A stretch of DNA of 64,000 nt from Roseiarcus sp036488815 (lineage in GTDB: Bacteria > Pseudomonadota > Alphaproteobacteria > Rhizobiales > Beijerinckiaceae). Every line of letters begins with the position of its first letter. The first letter of the stretch is position 1. The stretch is from contig DASXGX010000118.1 of the NCBI GenBank assembly GCA_036488815.1, forward strand, positions 67,581-131,580. Reading direction: 5' to 3'. Made by a program: the position numbers and the translations under genes. Positions 7,167 to 15,010 of this stretch are shown here, in pieces. Under the pieces are notes generated by a model. The model was given only the letters and a program-made list of their open reading frames with translations, had not been told where the DNA came from and searched no databases.

Positions 7167-8462
7167 ATGTCCGCGCCCCGTCCGCCCGCCTTCGACACGC
7201 TGAGCCTGCACGCCGGGCAGCGTCCCGACCCGGCGACGGGAGCGCGCGCGACGCCGATCTACGAGACGACCTCTTACGTCTTTCGCGACGCCGACCAGGC
7301 CGCCGCGCTGTTCAATCTGGAAACCGCCGGTCACCTCTATTCCCGCATCTCGAACCCGACGACCGCCGTGCTCGAGGAGCGCATCGCCGCGCTCGAGGGC
7401 GGGGTGGGGGCTGTCGCCACCGCGAGCGGCATGGCGGCGCTGCATCTGGCGGTGGCGACCCTCGCCGGCGCTGGCGATCACATCGTCGCCTCGGCCTCCC
7501 TCTATGGCGGCACGATCAATCTCCTAACCCAGACGCTGCCGCGCTTCGGCATTCGCACGACGCTCGTCAAGCCGCGCGACCTGGAGGGCTTCGCCGCCGC
7601 GATCCGCCCGGAAACGCGGCTCGTGATCGGCGAAACGATCGGCAATCCGGGCCTCGAAGTGCTCGACATTCCCGCTGTGGCCCGCATCGCTCATGCAGCG
7701 GGCGCGCCGCTCCTGATCGACAACACCTTCGCCACGCCCTACCTCAGCCGGCCGATCGAGCAGGGCGCGGACATCGTCATGCACTCGCTGACGAAGTGGA
7801 TCGGCGGCCATGGTCTCGTGATCGGCGGCGCCCTCGTCGACGCGGGCCGGTTCGACTGGGTCGCCGCTGGACGCCATGCGACGATGATCGAGCCTTGCGC
7901 CGCCTACCACGGCCTCGTCTTCGCCGAGCACTTCGGTCCCGCCGCCTTCGTCATGCGGGCGCGCACCGAGGGCTTACGCGATTTCGGGGCGTGCCTTTCG
8001 CCGCACAATGCGGCGCGCCTCCTGACCGGGGTCGAGACGCTGTCGCTGCGGATGCAGCGGCATATGGAGAACACCCGCGCGGTGCTCGAGGCGCTCGGCG
8101 CCAATGAGGCGGTGAGCTGGGTCGCCCACCCCTCCCTGCCGAGCCATCCCGATCATGCGCTGGCGGCGCGTCTCATGCCGCGCGGCGCCGGCTCGATCGT
8201 CAGCTTCGGCGTCAGGGGCGGGCGCGCCGCCGGCCGCAAGTTCATCGAGGCGTTACGGCTGGCGAGCCATCTCGCCAATGTCGGCGACGCGAAGACGCTG
8301 GTCATTCACCCCGCGAGCACCACCCATCAGCAGATGACGGCCGAACAGCTCGCGGCCGCCGGCGTCGGCGAGGACATGGTGCGTCTGTCGGTCGGCCTCG
8401 AGGGGGTCGAGGACATCGTCGCCGATCTCGAACAGGCGCTGCGCGCGTCGCAGAAGGCTTGA
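7167..8462 (+). CDS. metY: O-acetylhomoserine aminocarboxypropyltransferase (sulfhydrylase)
   Basis: 431 residues of the Cys/Met-metabolism PLP-enzyme family. It shows FDTLSLHAGQRPDPATGAR at the start, the YSRISNPT substrate/PLP loop, LIDNTFATPYL with the PLP-binding Asp, and Schiff-base Lys210 in HSLTKWIGG. Length and N-terminus match O-acetylhomoserine sulfhydrylase, which forms homocysteine from O-acetylhomoserine and sulfide in direct sulfhydrylation. That would link it to the sulfite reductase at 60-61.8 kb, whose product is sulfide. No SAM riboswitch fits in the 30-bp gap upstream. The hydrolase gene follows after 7 bp. Confidence 0.92.
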   Translation: MSAPRPPAFDTLSLHAGQRPDPATGARATPIYETTSYVFRDADQAAALFNLETAGHLYSRISNPTTAVLEERIAALEGGVGAVATASGMAALHLAVATLAGAGDHIVASASLYGGTINLLTQTLPRFGIRTTLVKPRDLEGFAAAIRPETRLVIGETIGNPGLEVLDIPAVARIAHAAGAPLLIDNTFATPYLSRPIEQGADIVMHSLTKWIGGHGLVIGGALVDAGRFDWVAAGRHATMIEPCAAYHGLVFAEHFGPAAFVMRARTEGLRDFGACLSPHNAARLLTGVETLSLRMQRHMENTRAVLEALGANEAVSWVAHPSLPSHPDHALAARLMPRGAGSIVSFGVRGGRAAGRKFIEALRLASHLANVGDAKTLVIHPASTTHQQMTAEQLAAAGVGEDMVRLSVGLEGVEDIVADLEQALRASQKA

Positions 8463-8469
8463 AGTCGCC

Positions 8470-9264
8470 ATGCGCCTCGACGTCGACCAGCGCTCGGTTT
8501 TCGCCGCCGGAGACAGCGCGGGCGAGTCCGGCTTGCCGCTCGCGCTTTTCCTGCATGGGGCCGGCATGGATCACAGCGTCTGGGCCCTGCAGAGCCGTTG
8601 GTTCGCCCATCACGGCCGGCGCGCGCTCGCAGTCGATCTTCCCGGTCATGGCCGCTCGGAGGGGCCGCCCCTGACCGAGATCGGCGCGCTCGCCGATTGG
8701 ACCGCCCGTGTCATCGAGGCGGCCGGCGCGAAGAGCGCCGCGCTGGTCGGCCACAGCATGGGGGCGCTCATTGCGCTAGAGTCGGCGGCGCGGCGCCCGC
8801 GACTGGCCGCGCGTCTCGTCTTGGTCGGCGTCTCGGCGACAATGCCTGTTCACCCCGACTTGCTCGCCGCTGCGAAAGCCAATTCGCCTCTCGCCGTCGA
8901 CATGGTGAGCCTGTGGAGCCTCGGCGCGGCGGCGACGCTGGGCGGCTCTCCGGCGCCCGGCCTCTGGATGCTCGGCGGCGCCGCGCGCTTATTGGAGAAT
9001 GCCCCGCCCGGCGTGCTTCACGCCGATCTCGCCGCCTGCGACGCCTATCGGAGCGCGGCGGAAGCGGCCCCGAGGATCGCCTGTCCGACGACGCTGGTCT
9101 TGGGCGAGCGCGACCTCATGACGCCGTCGAAGGGCGGCAGGGCGCTCGCCGCGCTCATCCCGGGCGCGCGCACGGACGTCATTGCCGGCGCGGGACACAT
9201 GTTGATGATCGAACGGCCGGCCGCCGTCTTGGAGGCCCTGAAGGCTGCGCTCGCGGCGATGTGA
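8470..9264 (+). CDS. Alpha/beta-hydrolase fold protein
   Basis: 264 residues with oxyanion-hole LFLHGAGMDHSVW, nucleophile Ser96 in VGHSMGA, acid Asp in LGERDLMTP and His in GAGHMLMIE. The triad is complete. No signal peptide is seen. It begins 7 bp after metY, so the two are likely one transcript. The substrate cannot be told from sequence; family members include esterases, haloperoxidase-like enzymes and enol-lactone hydrolases. Confidence 0.88.
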   Translation: MRLDVDQRSVFAAGDSAGESGLPLALFLHGAGMDHSVWALQSRWFAHHGRRALAVDLPGHGRSEGPPLTEIGALADWTARVIEAAGAKSAALVGHSMGALIALESAARRPRLAARLVLVGVSATMPVHPDLLAAAKANSPLAVDMVSLWSLGAAATLGGSPAPGLWMLGGAARLLENAPPGVLHADLAACDAYRSAAEAAPRIACPTTLVLGERDLMTPSKGGRALAALIPGARTDVIAGAGHMLMIERPAAVLEALKAALAAM

Positions 9265-9281
9265 AGCGCGCAGCTCGTGAA

Positions 9282-9297
9282 TTAACACTTCTGTAAC
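9282..9297 (+). promoter_or_regulatory. CtrA-like box upstream of the DUF1217 gene
   Basis: The sequence TTAA-N7-GTAAC differs by one base from the CtrA consensus TTAA-N7-TTAAC. It lies 72 bp before the DUF1217 start, in an AT-rich pocket of an otherwise GC-rich region. Confidence 0.4.
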
Positions 9298-9368
9298 CAA
9301 TTGGCGGGAAAAAATTCGTTCAGGACTGGGCAAGCGTCGGGCTCTTCAGCCGGCCGCGAGGACGAACG

Positions 9369-10235
9369 TTGAGCACCACAACCTCCACCTATCTCTCGAT
9401 CTCGCAGAATCTCGCCCGCTATCAGCAGGCGACCGCCGACCAGCCGGCGGTCAAGACGGCGAGCCAATATTACGCCGCCAATATCGGCAGCGTAACGTCG
9501 ATCAGCCAATTCGTCGGCAACTACCGCCTGCTGTCCTACGCGCTGGACGCCTACGGGCTCGGTGATCAGGTCAACAACACCGCCCTGGTCACGCAGGTTC
9601 TGCAGGGCGGCGTCAGCAGTTCCAAGAGCCTCGCCAACACGCTGAGCAATCCGAACTGGGCCAAGTTCGCCGCCGCTTTCAACTTCACCGGCGAGGGCGC
9701 CTCCTCGATTTCCACGCCCACCGCCGTCCAGACTACGACAACCAATTACGTCGAGGAGCAACTGGAGACCCAGGAAGGCCAGCAAGACCCCGGCGTCCAG
9801 CTCGCGCTCTATTTTCAGCGCGTCGCGCCGACGATCTCCAATCCGCTGAGCATTTTGGGCGACACCAATCTGACGGACGTGGTGCAGACGATCTTCAACC
9901 TGCCGCCCGATACCGCCGCGACCAACGTCAACGCGGAGGCGTCGGAAATCAATCAGCTCATGCCGATGTCCGAATTGCAGAACCCAAAAGAGCTGACGCA
10001 GCTCACCGAGCGGTTCACGGCGATGTACGATCTCGACTACGGAGCGGGCGGGGCGGACGCGAGCTCGCCGCTCATCGTCAATTCGGACGGCAAGAGCTCG
10101 ACGACAGCCAATGCGGCCTCGACGATCCTCTCCGGCGTGATCAGCGGCAATAGCAGCGCCACTTCGTCGTCGACAGCGTCCTTGTTCAACAACGTGCTGC
10201 TGGCGAGCATGCAGAGCCTCACCCTCGGCGGCTGA
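9369..10235 (+). CDS. DUF1217 flagellum-associated protein
   Basis: 288 residues, Ser/Thr/Asn-rich, beginning STTTSTYLSISQNLARYQQ and containing helical repeats around ISQFVGNYRLLSYALDAYGL. This matches the DUF1217 family, which is confined largely to alphaproteobacteria and usually encoded among flagellar genes. There is no signal peptide, and its low Cys and high Ser/Thr content resembles exported axial proteins. The start is TTG at 9369, 6-7 nt after GAGGA. Its biochemical role is not established. It is the first flagellum-linked gene of the island. Confidence 0.8.
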   Translation: MSTTTSTYLSISQNLARYQQATADQPAVKTASQYYAANIGSVTSISQFVGNYRLLSYALDAYGLGDQVNNTALVTQVLQGGVSSSKSLANTLSNPNWAKFAAAFNFTGEGASSISTPTAVQTTTTNYVEEQLETQEGQQDPGVQLALYFQRVAPTISNPLSILGDTNLTDVVQTIFNLPPDTAATNVNAEASEINQLMPMSELQNPKELTQLTERFTAMYDLDYGAGGADASSPLIVNSDGKSSTTANAASTILSGVISGNSSATSSSTASLFNNVLLASMQSLTLGG

Positions 10236-10330
10236 GACCGCCGCCCGTCCGGCAAGTTTCGAGCAAGCCTCACGCGGTTCTCTTATCGACAGGGCCCGGC
10301 GGGCGGGCCGCCGCATCCGGATCTATTGTC

Positions 10331-12346
10331 TTGGAACATTCCAACCCGGCGCCAATCCACCCCGCGGTACAGGGTCTCCCTGCGCCGCTGCCCGATCTGG
10401 CGCCCGAATCGCTGTACGCGGACGGCGTGGCGCTCTGGAACGCCGGACGCCGTCAGGAGGCGATCGCGCTGCTCGACGAAGCGATGCGCCGCAATCCGGA
10501 ATTTCCCGAGGCGCTCTGCATGAGCGCCTTCGTGCTCGGTGAATTGGGGAAGGTCGACGCCGCCCTGCAATTCTATCGACGCGCGCTCGGCTTCAAGATC
10601 GACCTGCCGGTCGCCTGGTCGAACGCGGGCAAGATCCTTTTCGACTTTGAACGCTATGCCGAGGCGCTCGACGCCTTCAACGCCGCCCTCGCGCTTCAGC
10701 CGTCCAAAGCCGATCTCTGGAACAGCCGCGCGGGCGCGTTGCGCAAGCTTGGCCGCGTCGCCGAATCGGCCGATTCAGCGCGTGAAGCGCTCCGACTGCG
10801 CCCTGATTTCGCGGAGGCGGCGGTCAATCTCGGCAATGCGCTGCTGAAGCTCGACCGTTGTGAGGAGGCCCACGAGGCATATCGCTTTGCGGTCGCTTGC
10901 AAGCCCGATTTCGCCACCGCGTGGTGCGGCGTCGCGCTGACGCTGGAGTCGCTCGGGCGGATCGCAGAAGCGCGCGACGCCTACGGGGTGGCCGAGCGCC
11001 TGGGCAATCGGGAGGCGATCGGCAACAAGGGCTGCCTCGACCTCTCGCTCGGCGATTTCGAGCGAGGATGGATCGGCTACGAGGCGCGCTGGCTGTCGGG
11101 CAAGTCGCTCGCCCAAGCGCTGGGGGTGCGCTTTCCCAACTGGCGGGGGCCCGGAAAGGCGGCCGAGCGTATCCTGGTGATGAACGATCACGGGTTAGGC
11201 GACACGATCCAGTTCGCGCGCTACATCCCGATGATCGCCGCGGCCGGCTCCGTGCCCACCTTCCTGTGCCCCGCCAAGATGCAGCGGCTCATCTCGTCTC
11301 TGCGGTGCGATTTCCGCCTTGTCGAGACCGTCGATTCGGCAGAGACGTTCGACGCTCAGATCGCAATCAGCAGTTTGCCCGGCGCCTTCAAGACCCGCCT
11401 CGCGACCGTGCCGGCGTCGGTTCCCTATCTGGCCGCGGAGCCGGAGCGAGTGGCGAAATGGGCCGCCCGCCTCGGCGATTCGGGCTTCAAGGTCGGCGTC
11501 GTCTGGCAGGGCAACCCCAATCCGGAGGCGGACATGGCGCGCTCCGTCCCGCTTGCCGCTTTCGCCCCGCTCGCGGCGGCGCGCGGCGTGCGCCTGATCT
11601 CGTTGCAGAAAGGCTTCGGCGTCGAGCAACTCGACGTTTTGCCGCCCGGGATGTCGGTCGAAACCCTCGGCGAGGATTTCGACGCCGGGCCGGACGCGTT
11701 CATCGACACGGCGGCGGCGATGACGCATCTTGATCTCATCGTCACTTGCGACACCTCGACCGCCCATCTGGCCGGCGCGCTTGGGCGCCCGGTTTGGGTG
11801 GCGTTGAAGAAGAACGCGGAATGGCGCTGGCTGCGCGACCGCGACGACTCGCCCTGGTATCCGACGATGCGGCTCTTTCGCCAGAAAACGCATGGCGACT
11901 GGAGCGGCGTCTTCGCCCAGATGGCGGAAGCGCTCGCCGCAGAGACGCGCGCGAACGAGGGCGGCCGGCTGTTCGCCATCCCCGGCGGGGTGGGAGAACT
12001 TCTGGACAAGATCACCATCCTGGAGATCAAGGTCCGCCGCATCGCCGACGCCGACAAGTTGCGCAACGTGAGCCGCGAGCTTGCGCTGCTGGAGGACAGT
12101 CTGCGCGAAGCGGGCCTGGAGGGAGCGACGCTCGAAGCCAAGAAGGCCGAACTTGCGACCGTCAACGAACGCCTTTGGAACATCGAGGACGAGATTCGCA
12201 TCTGCGAAAAGAACGGCGACTTCGGCGACGGGTTCATCGCGCTCGCGCGGGCCGTCTATACGACGAACGACCGGCGCGCCGCGATCAAGCGCGAGATCAA
12301 CCGCAGGTTCGATTCGGCGATCGTCGAAGAGAAAGCCTACGCCTGA
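10331..12346 (+). CDS. TPR and glycosyltransferase-like protein with DUF6165-like tail
   Basis: 671 residues. Residues about 25-230 form TPR repeats (ALWNAGRRQEAIALLDEAMR and following). Residues about 270-540 resemble a GT-B/heptosyltransferase-like fold (NDHGLGDTIQFARYIPMI, VGVVWQGNP, TCDTSTAHLAGALGRPVW). The C-terminus (about 555-671, GVGELLDKITILEIKVRRI) resembles the DUF6165 family. The start is probably TTG at 10331, with only a weak ribosome site, so the N-terminus is uncertain. Proteins of this TPR-GT type near flagellar genes are candidates for flagellin or surface-polysaccharide modification; that role is inferred from position. Confidence 0.75.
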   Translation: MEHSNPAPIHPAVQGLPAPLPDLAPESLYADGVALWNAGRRQEAIALLDEAMRRNPEFPEALCMSAFVLGELGKVDAALQFYRRALGFKIDLPVAWSNAGKILFDFERYAEALDAFNAALALQPSKADLWNSRAGALRKLGRVAESADSAREALRLRPDFAEAAVNLGNALLKLDRCEEAHEAYRFAVACKPDFATAWCGVALTLESLGRIAEARDAYGVAERLGNREAIGNKGCLDLSLGDFERGWIGYEARWLSGKSLAQALGVRFPNWRGPGKAAERILVMNDHGLGDTIQFARYIPMIAAAGSVPTFLCPAKMQRLISSLRCDFRLVETVDSAETFDAQIAISSLPGAFKTRLATVPASVPYLAAEPERVAKWAARLGDSGFKVGVVWQGNPNPEADMARSVPLAAFAPLAAARGVRLISLQKGFGVEQLDVLPPGMSVETLGEDFDAGPDAFIDTAAAMTHLDLIVTCDTSTAHLAGALGRPVWVALKKNAEWRWLRDRDDSPWYPTMRLFRQKTHGDWSGVFAQMAEALAAETRANEGGRLFAIPGGVGELLDKITILEIKVRRIADADKLRNVSRELALLEDSLREAGLEGATLEAKKAELATVNERLWNIEDEIRICEKNGDFGDGFIALARAVYTTNDRRAAIKREINRRFDSAIVEEKAYA

Positions 12347-12418
12347 TCGCCAAACCGCGGGTCACGCCCGCGATATGCGAACATGCGCCTTCGCGTATCG
12401 ATCTCCGCGCAGGCGGAT

Positions 12419-12880
12419 TTAATCCGGCACGGCGTAGTAGCGTCCGCGCAGCGCCGCGCGATCGCTGGGTTTGACGGAAACCGGATCGGACGCCCTGATA
12501 TAGCGCACGCCGACAGTGGGGCCGCGGCGCCACACCGTCGCGACGACGTCGATTGCGCCCGTTTCGTCGTCGTGGACGTGGAATTGCGAGGGAAGCTCCG
12601 CGCCTCGCGGCAAGGCCAGCCGCAACCCGGTCGCCGAGCGGTCGTGGATCAGGCAGTCGCAGAGGAACTTGTTCGCCTGATCGAGAATCTTACCGGAACG
12701 TAACCGGGTGCGCCGGCGCCCGGCGCCGCGATTGTCCGCACGTCCGTTAATCGGAGGCTGCGGCTGCGGCTCCGTTTCGACGACCGAGTAGCTGACCTGG
12801 CCGCGGCGGGCGAGCCGGCGGAAATATTCGGGGTCGTCGCGCCGATCCGGGCCGAGAACGCCTTCGAACGTGTCTGTCAT
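12419..12880 (-). CDS. PilZ-domain protein, putative c-di-GMP receptor
   Basis: 153 residues. The c-di-GMP-binding signature is present: R57-x3-R61 in GRRRTRLRSG, and D80-x-S-x2-G85 in DRSATGLRL. It is followed by the expected beta-barrel segments (IDVVATVWRRGPTVGVRYI). The first 50 residues are Pro/Arg-rich and probably disordered. The start ATG at 12880 follows GGAAA. It is divergent from ftcR across a 463-bp regulatory region and convergent with the glycosyltransferase-like gene. PilZ proteins near flagellar genes often adjust motor output; that role is inferred. Confidence 0.85.
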   Translation of the reverse strand: MTDTFEGVLGPDRRDDPEYFRRLARRGQVSYSVVETEPQPQPPINGRADNRGAGRRRTRLRSGKILDQANKFLCDCLIHDRSATGLRLALPRGAELPSQFHVHDDETGAIDVVATVWRRGPTVGVRYIRASDPVSVKPSDRAALRGRYYAVPD

Positions 12881-13037
12881 TTTCCAAAGCGCCGCGCAAA
12901 GTGTCGAAAACGGATCGAACTGCCTCAGAGGCAGCTCCCGCCGACAGCCTAGACGCCGTCGCCTTGCTAAATCCTTGCGGTTGGTCTGACGTAACGGCGT
13001 CAGCGGTGTCTCTTAAACATATCCAGAAAATACATGG

Positions 13038-13052
13038 TTAATAGGAAGCTAA
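13038..13052 (+). promoter_or_regulatory. Partial CtrA box upstream of ftcR
   Basis: TTAA-N7-CTAA, one mismatch in the second half-site of the CtrA motif. It sits 31 bp before the full-consensus box. Confidence 0.35.
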
Positions 13053-13068
13053 TTTTTTCGAACGAAAA

Positions 13069-13084
13069 TTAACATCTTGTTAAC
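13069..13084 (+). promoter_or_regulatory. Full-consensus CtrA box upstream of ftcR
   Basis: TTAA-N7-TTAAC, an exact match to the CtrA binding consensus defined in Caulobacter and used in other alphaproteobacteria. It is 260 bp before the ftcR ATG. It is also about 190 bp upstream of the divergent PilZ gene, so either gene could be the target. Confidence 0.7.
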
Positions 13085-13343
13085 CATCGCCTGTGTACTT
13101 TTTTGACACAAGAAACGGACGCCAGGACACGCGAATCGCGGGCGTACGAGAGGGGCGGCGGGCAGAGTAACGCTACGTAACATTATAGACATAAAACATT
13201 TAAATTTCAAGGTTCGCGGCGTGTCTCTCCGTCAGTCTGGGTGGCGGCAATTGTCCCTGAGTAACGTGCTTGCGTAACATCAAGTGCTGCACGTGTAATC
13301 GATTTAGCGCGTACATAACGTTTATGAAACGGGGCATAGGCAG

Positions 13344-14015
13344 ATGTACATTATTGTGGACGAGCGCAACATTGTTGCGGGGGGATATGCGTCCAGCTTC
13401 GATCGAGAGGGAGTTACAACAGCCGGGATCGACCCCAAAGAATTCAAGGAATGGATCGGAAAAGTCAGCGACGTCGATGTAAAAGCCGTCGAAGCCTTCC
13501 TGATCGGCGATTGCAGCAACCGGGAGGTCTTTCCGCGCCTCATCCGGGAAAGGACCAGCGCGCCGGTCCTTTGCCTCAACGACCGCCAGTCGCTCGATGA
13601 AACGCTGGAGCTTTTCGCCGCCGGCGTCGACGACGTCGTCCGCAAGCCGGTTCATGTGCGCGAAATCCTTGCGCGCGTGGGCGCCATTCATCGGCGTTCG
13701 CTCGGCGAGAAGGGGCACGTGACGATCGGCGACCTGCGCATCTACCTCGATGGCCGCGAGCCGGAGGTGAAGGGCGTGCCGCTGCCGCTGCCGCGCCGCG
13801 AATGCCGTATCCTCGAGTACCTTGTCCGCAACCGCGGCCGCCGCGTCACCAAGACGCAGATCTTCAACGCGGTCTACGGCTTGTTCGACGAGAACGTCGA
13901 CGAGAATGTGGTCGAGAGCCATATCAGCAAGCTGCGCAAGAAGCTCAAGCACCGGCTCGGCTACGATCCGATCGATTCCAAGCGGTATCTCGGCTATTGC
14001 ATCGAGAAGCGCTGA
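13344..14015 (+). CDS. ftcR: FtcR/Rem-type flagellar transcriptional regulator
   Basis: 223 residues in an OmpR-like layout. A receiver-like domain (1 to about 115) is followed by a winged-helix domain (about 125-220, LPRRECRILEYLVRNRGRRV, VESHISKLRKKLKHRLG). It matches the Hyphomicrobiales flagellar activator family (FtcR in Brucella, Rem in Sinorhizobium). The receiver is degenerate: where the acceptor Asp is expected the strand reads EAFLIGDCSN, with Gly at the usual position, so phosphorylation is doubtful. The KPV motif is kept. It is tail to tail with flagellin, separated by a strong two-way terminator. It probably activates the flagellar operons that follow. Confidence 0.93.
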   Translation: MYIIVDERNIVAGGYASSFDREGVTTAGIDPKEFKEWIGKVSDVDVKAVEAFLIGDCSNREVFPRLIRERTSAPVLCLNDRQSLDETLELFAAGVDDVVRKPVHVREILARVGAIHRRSLGEKGHVTIGDLRIYLDGREPEVKGVPLPLPRRECRILEYLVRNRGRRVTKTQIFNAVYGLFDENVDENVVESHISKLRKKLKHRLGYDPIDSKRYLGYCIEKR

Positions 14016-14038
14016 AGACAGCGGCCTCTGACAAAGCG

Positions 14039-14068
14039 AAAAGAGCGCGCCTTCGGGCGCGCTCTTTT
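14039..14068. terminator. Bidirectional terminator between ftcR and flagellin
   Basis: A perfect 13-bp stem (AAAAGAGCGCGCC) closes a TTCG tetraloop. The A run on one side and the T run on the other make it work as an intrinsic terminator in both directions. It lies 24 bp after the ftcR stop. Confidence 0.92.
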
Positions 14069-14096
14069 GTTTTTGCGACATCCCAGCAGGGATGGA

Positions 14097-14118
14097 GAGC
14101 GCGCCCAAGGGCGCGCTC
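14097..14118. terminator. Second GC-rich hairpin after the flagellin gene
   Basis: A 10-bp perfect stem (GAGCGCGCCC) with a 2-nt loop sits 11 bp after the flagellin stop. It shares its stem core with the neighbouring terminator at 14039-14068. It lacks a T tract on the flagellin side, so it may act as a 3' stabiliser or a weak terminator. Confidence 0.6.
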
Positions 14119-14128
14119 CGTTTATCCT

Positions 14129-15010
14129 TTAGCCGTTGAACAGCTTCAGGATGAGCTGCGAGTTCTGGTTGGCGATCGACAGCGCCTGAATGCCGAGCTG
14201 CTCCTGCGTCTGCAGGGCCTGCAGCTGCGTGGAGGCCGTATTCATGTTCGCGTCGACGAGGCCGGCGACGCCGGTTTGGTAGTTGGTCGACAATTGGTTG
14301 TTGAGGTTGATCGCGTTGTTGACGCGGTCCAGCGTGGTGCCGATCGTCGCGGCGTAGGTCTGGATGCTGTTGAGCGTCGACATGGTGGCGGTCACCATGT
14401 CGGAGGCGTTGGTGCTGCTGACCGCATTGCCTCCAGTGCCGAGATTGCTGAGGTCGTAGGTCGCGGCGCCTGTCGACGTGGTGATCGTGCCAGTGTCTGC
14501 TGTGCTGTCGTACAAACTCGTGGCGGAGAGGGTGATCGTGGTCAGGGAGCCGCCGGACTGTGTCGCATTGAAGCCGGAGACGAAGCTGTACGACGCTTGC
14601 GAGCCATTGAGGAGGTTGACGCCGTCGAACGAGGCGCCGTTGATGGCGTCGGTGAGTTGCTGGCTGTACGAGGCGAGCGTGGAGTTCAGGGCGGCGGTGT
14701 TGGCGGTGGGGCTCTCCGCCTGGGTGAGCGTAGCCTGGATCGCCTGGATCGTGCTGATGACCGACGAGATCGCGTTCGTCGCGGTGGAGAGAATCGACTG
14801 CGTCTGGCTCATCGCCGAAGTCGCCGCGTTGACGACGCCGTTGTCCGAGGTCAGCTGGGTGGCGATCGACCAGTAGGAAGCGTTTTGCGACGCGTTCTGG
14901 ACGGCGAGTCCGGTCGAAACCTGATTCTGCACGGTGTTGAGGTTGTTCTGCGTCTGCTGCAGCGACTGCAGCGCGCTGAGCGCCGACGGATTGGTAAGAA
15001 TATAGCTCAT
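14129..15010 (-). CDS. fliC: Flagellin
   Basis: 293 residues. The conserved N-terminal D0/D1 helix (NPSALSALQSLQQTQNNLNT, VSTGLAVQNASQNASYWSIA) and C-terminal helix (ALQTQEQLGIQALSIANQNS, ending LKLFNG) flank a short variable core rich in Ser, Thr and Asn. It builds the filament after export by the type III apparatus. The ATG at 15010 follows AGGAG. It is the only flagellin in the window. It is monocistronic, ending in strong hairpins, and its leader contains an inverted repeat. FlbT and FlaF, encoded at 42.8-43.5 kb, are expected to regulate its translation. Confidence 0.95.
   Translation of the reverse strand: MSYILTNPSALSALQSLQQTQNNLNTVQNQVSTGLAVQNASQNASYWSIATQLTSDNGVVNAATSAMSQTQSILSTATNAISSVISTIQAIQATLTQAESPTANTAALNSTLASYSQQLTDAINGASFDGVNLLNGSQASYSFVSGFNATQSGGSLTTITLSATSLYDSTADTGTITTSTGAATYDLSNLGTGGNAVSSTNASDMVTATMSTLNSIQTYAATIGTTLDRVNNAINLNNQLSTNYQTGVAGLVDANMNTASTQLQALQTQEQLGIQALSIANQNSQLILKLFNG

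Larger units (their letters stand above)
12881..13343 (+). promoter_or_regulatory. Long AT-rich regulatory region between the PilZ gene and ftcR
   Basis: 463 bp without a credible gene, clearly more AT-rich than its surroundings from about 13010 to 13205. It holds a full CtrA consensus (13069-13084) and a second partial one (13038-13052). Five to six GTAAC words lie in the same orientation, including pairs at 13167/13177 and 13261/13274, and a TTTCG-AA-CGAAA palindrome sits near 13057. No clear sigma-70 or sigma-54 promoter was picked out. Confidence 0.6.

Noticed and set aside
12356..12372. CGCGGG/CCCGCG hairpin between two convergent genes as an intrinsic terminator
   Set aside because: Short stem and no T tract on either side; it could help Rho-dependent termination but this cannot be claimed.
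13255..13295. Possible sigma-54 promoter (TGGC word) upstream of ftcR
   Set aside because: No matching GC element at the required 24/12 spacing.
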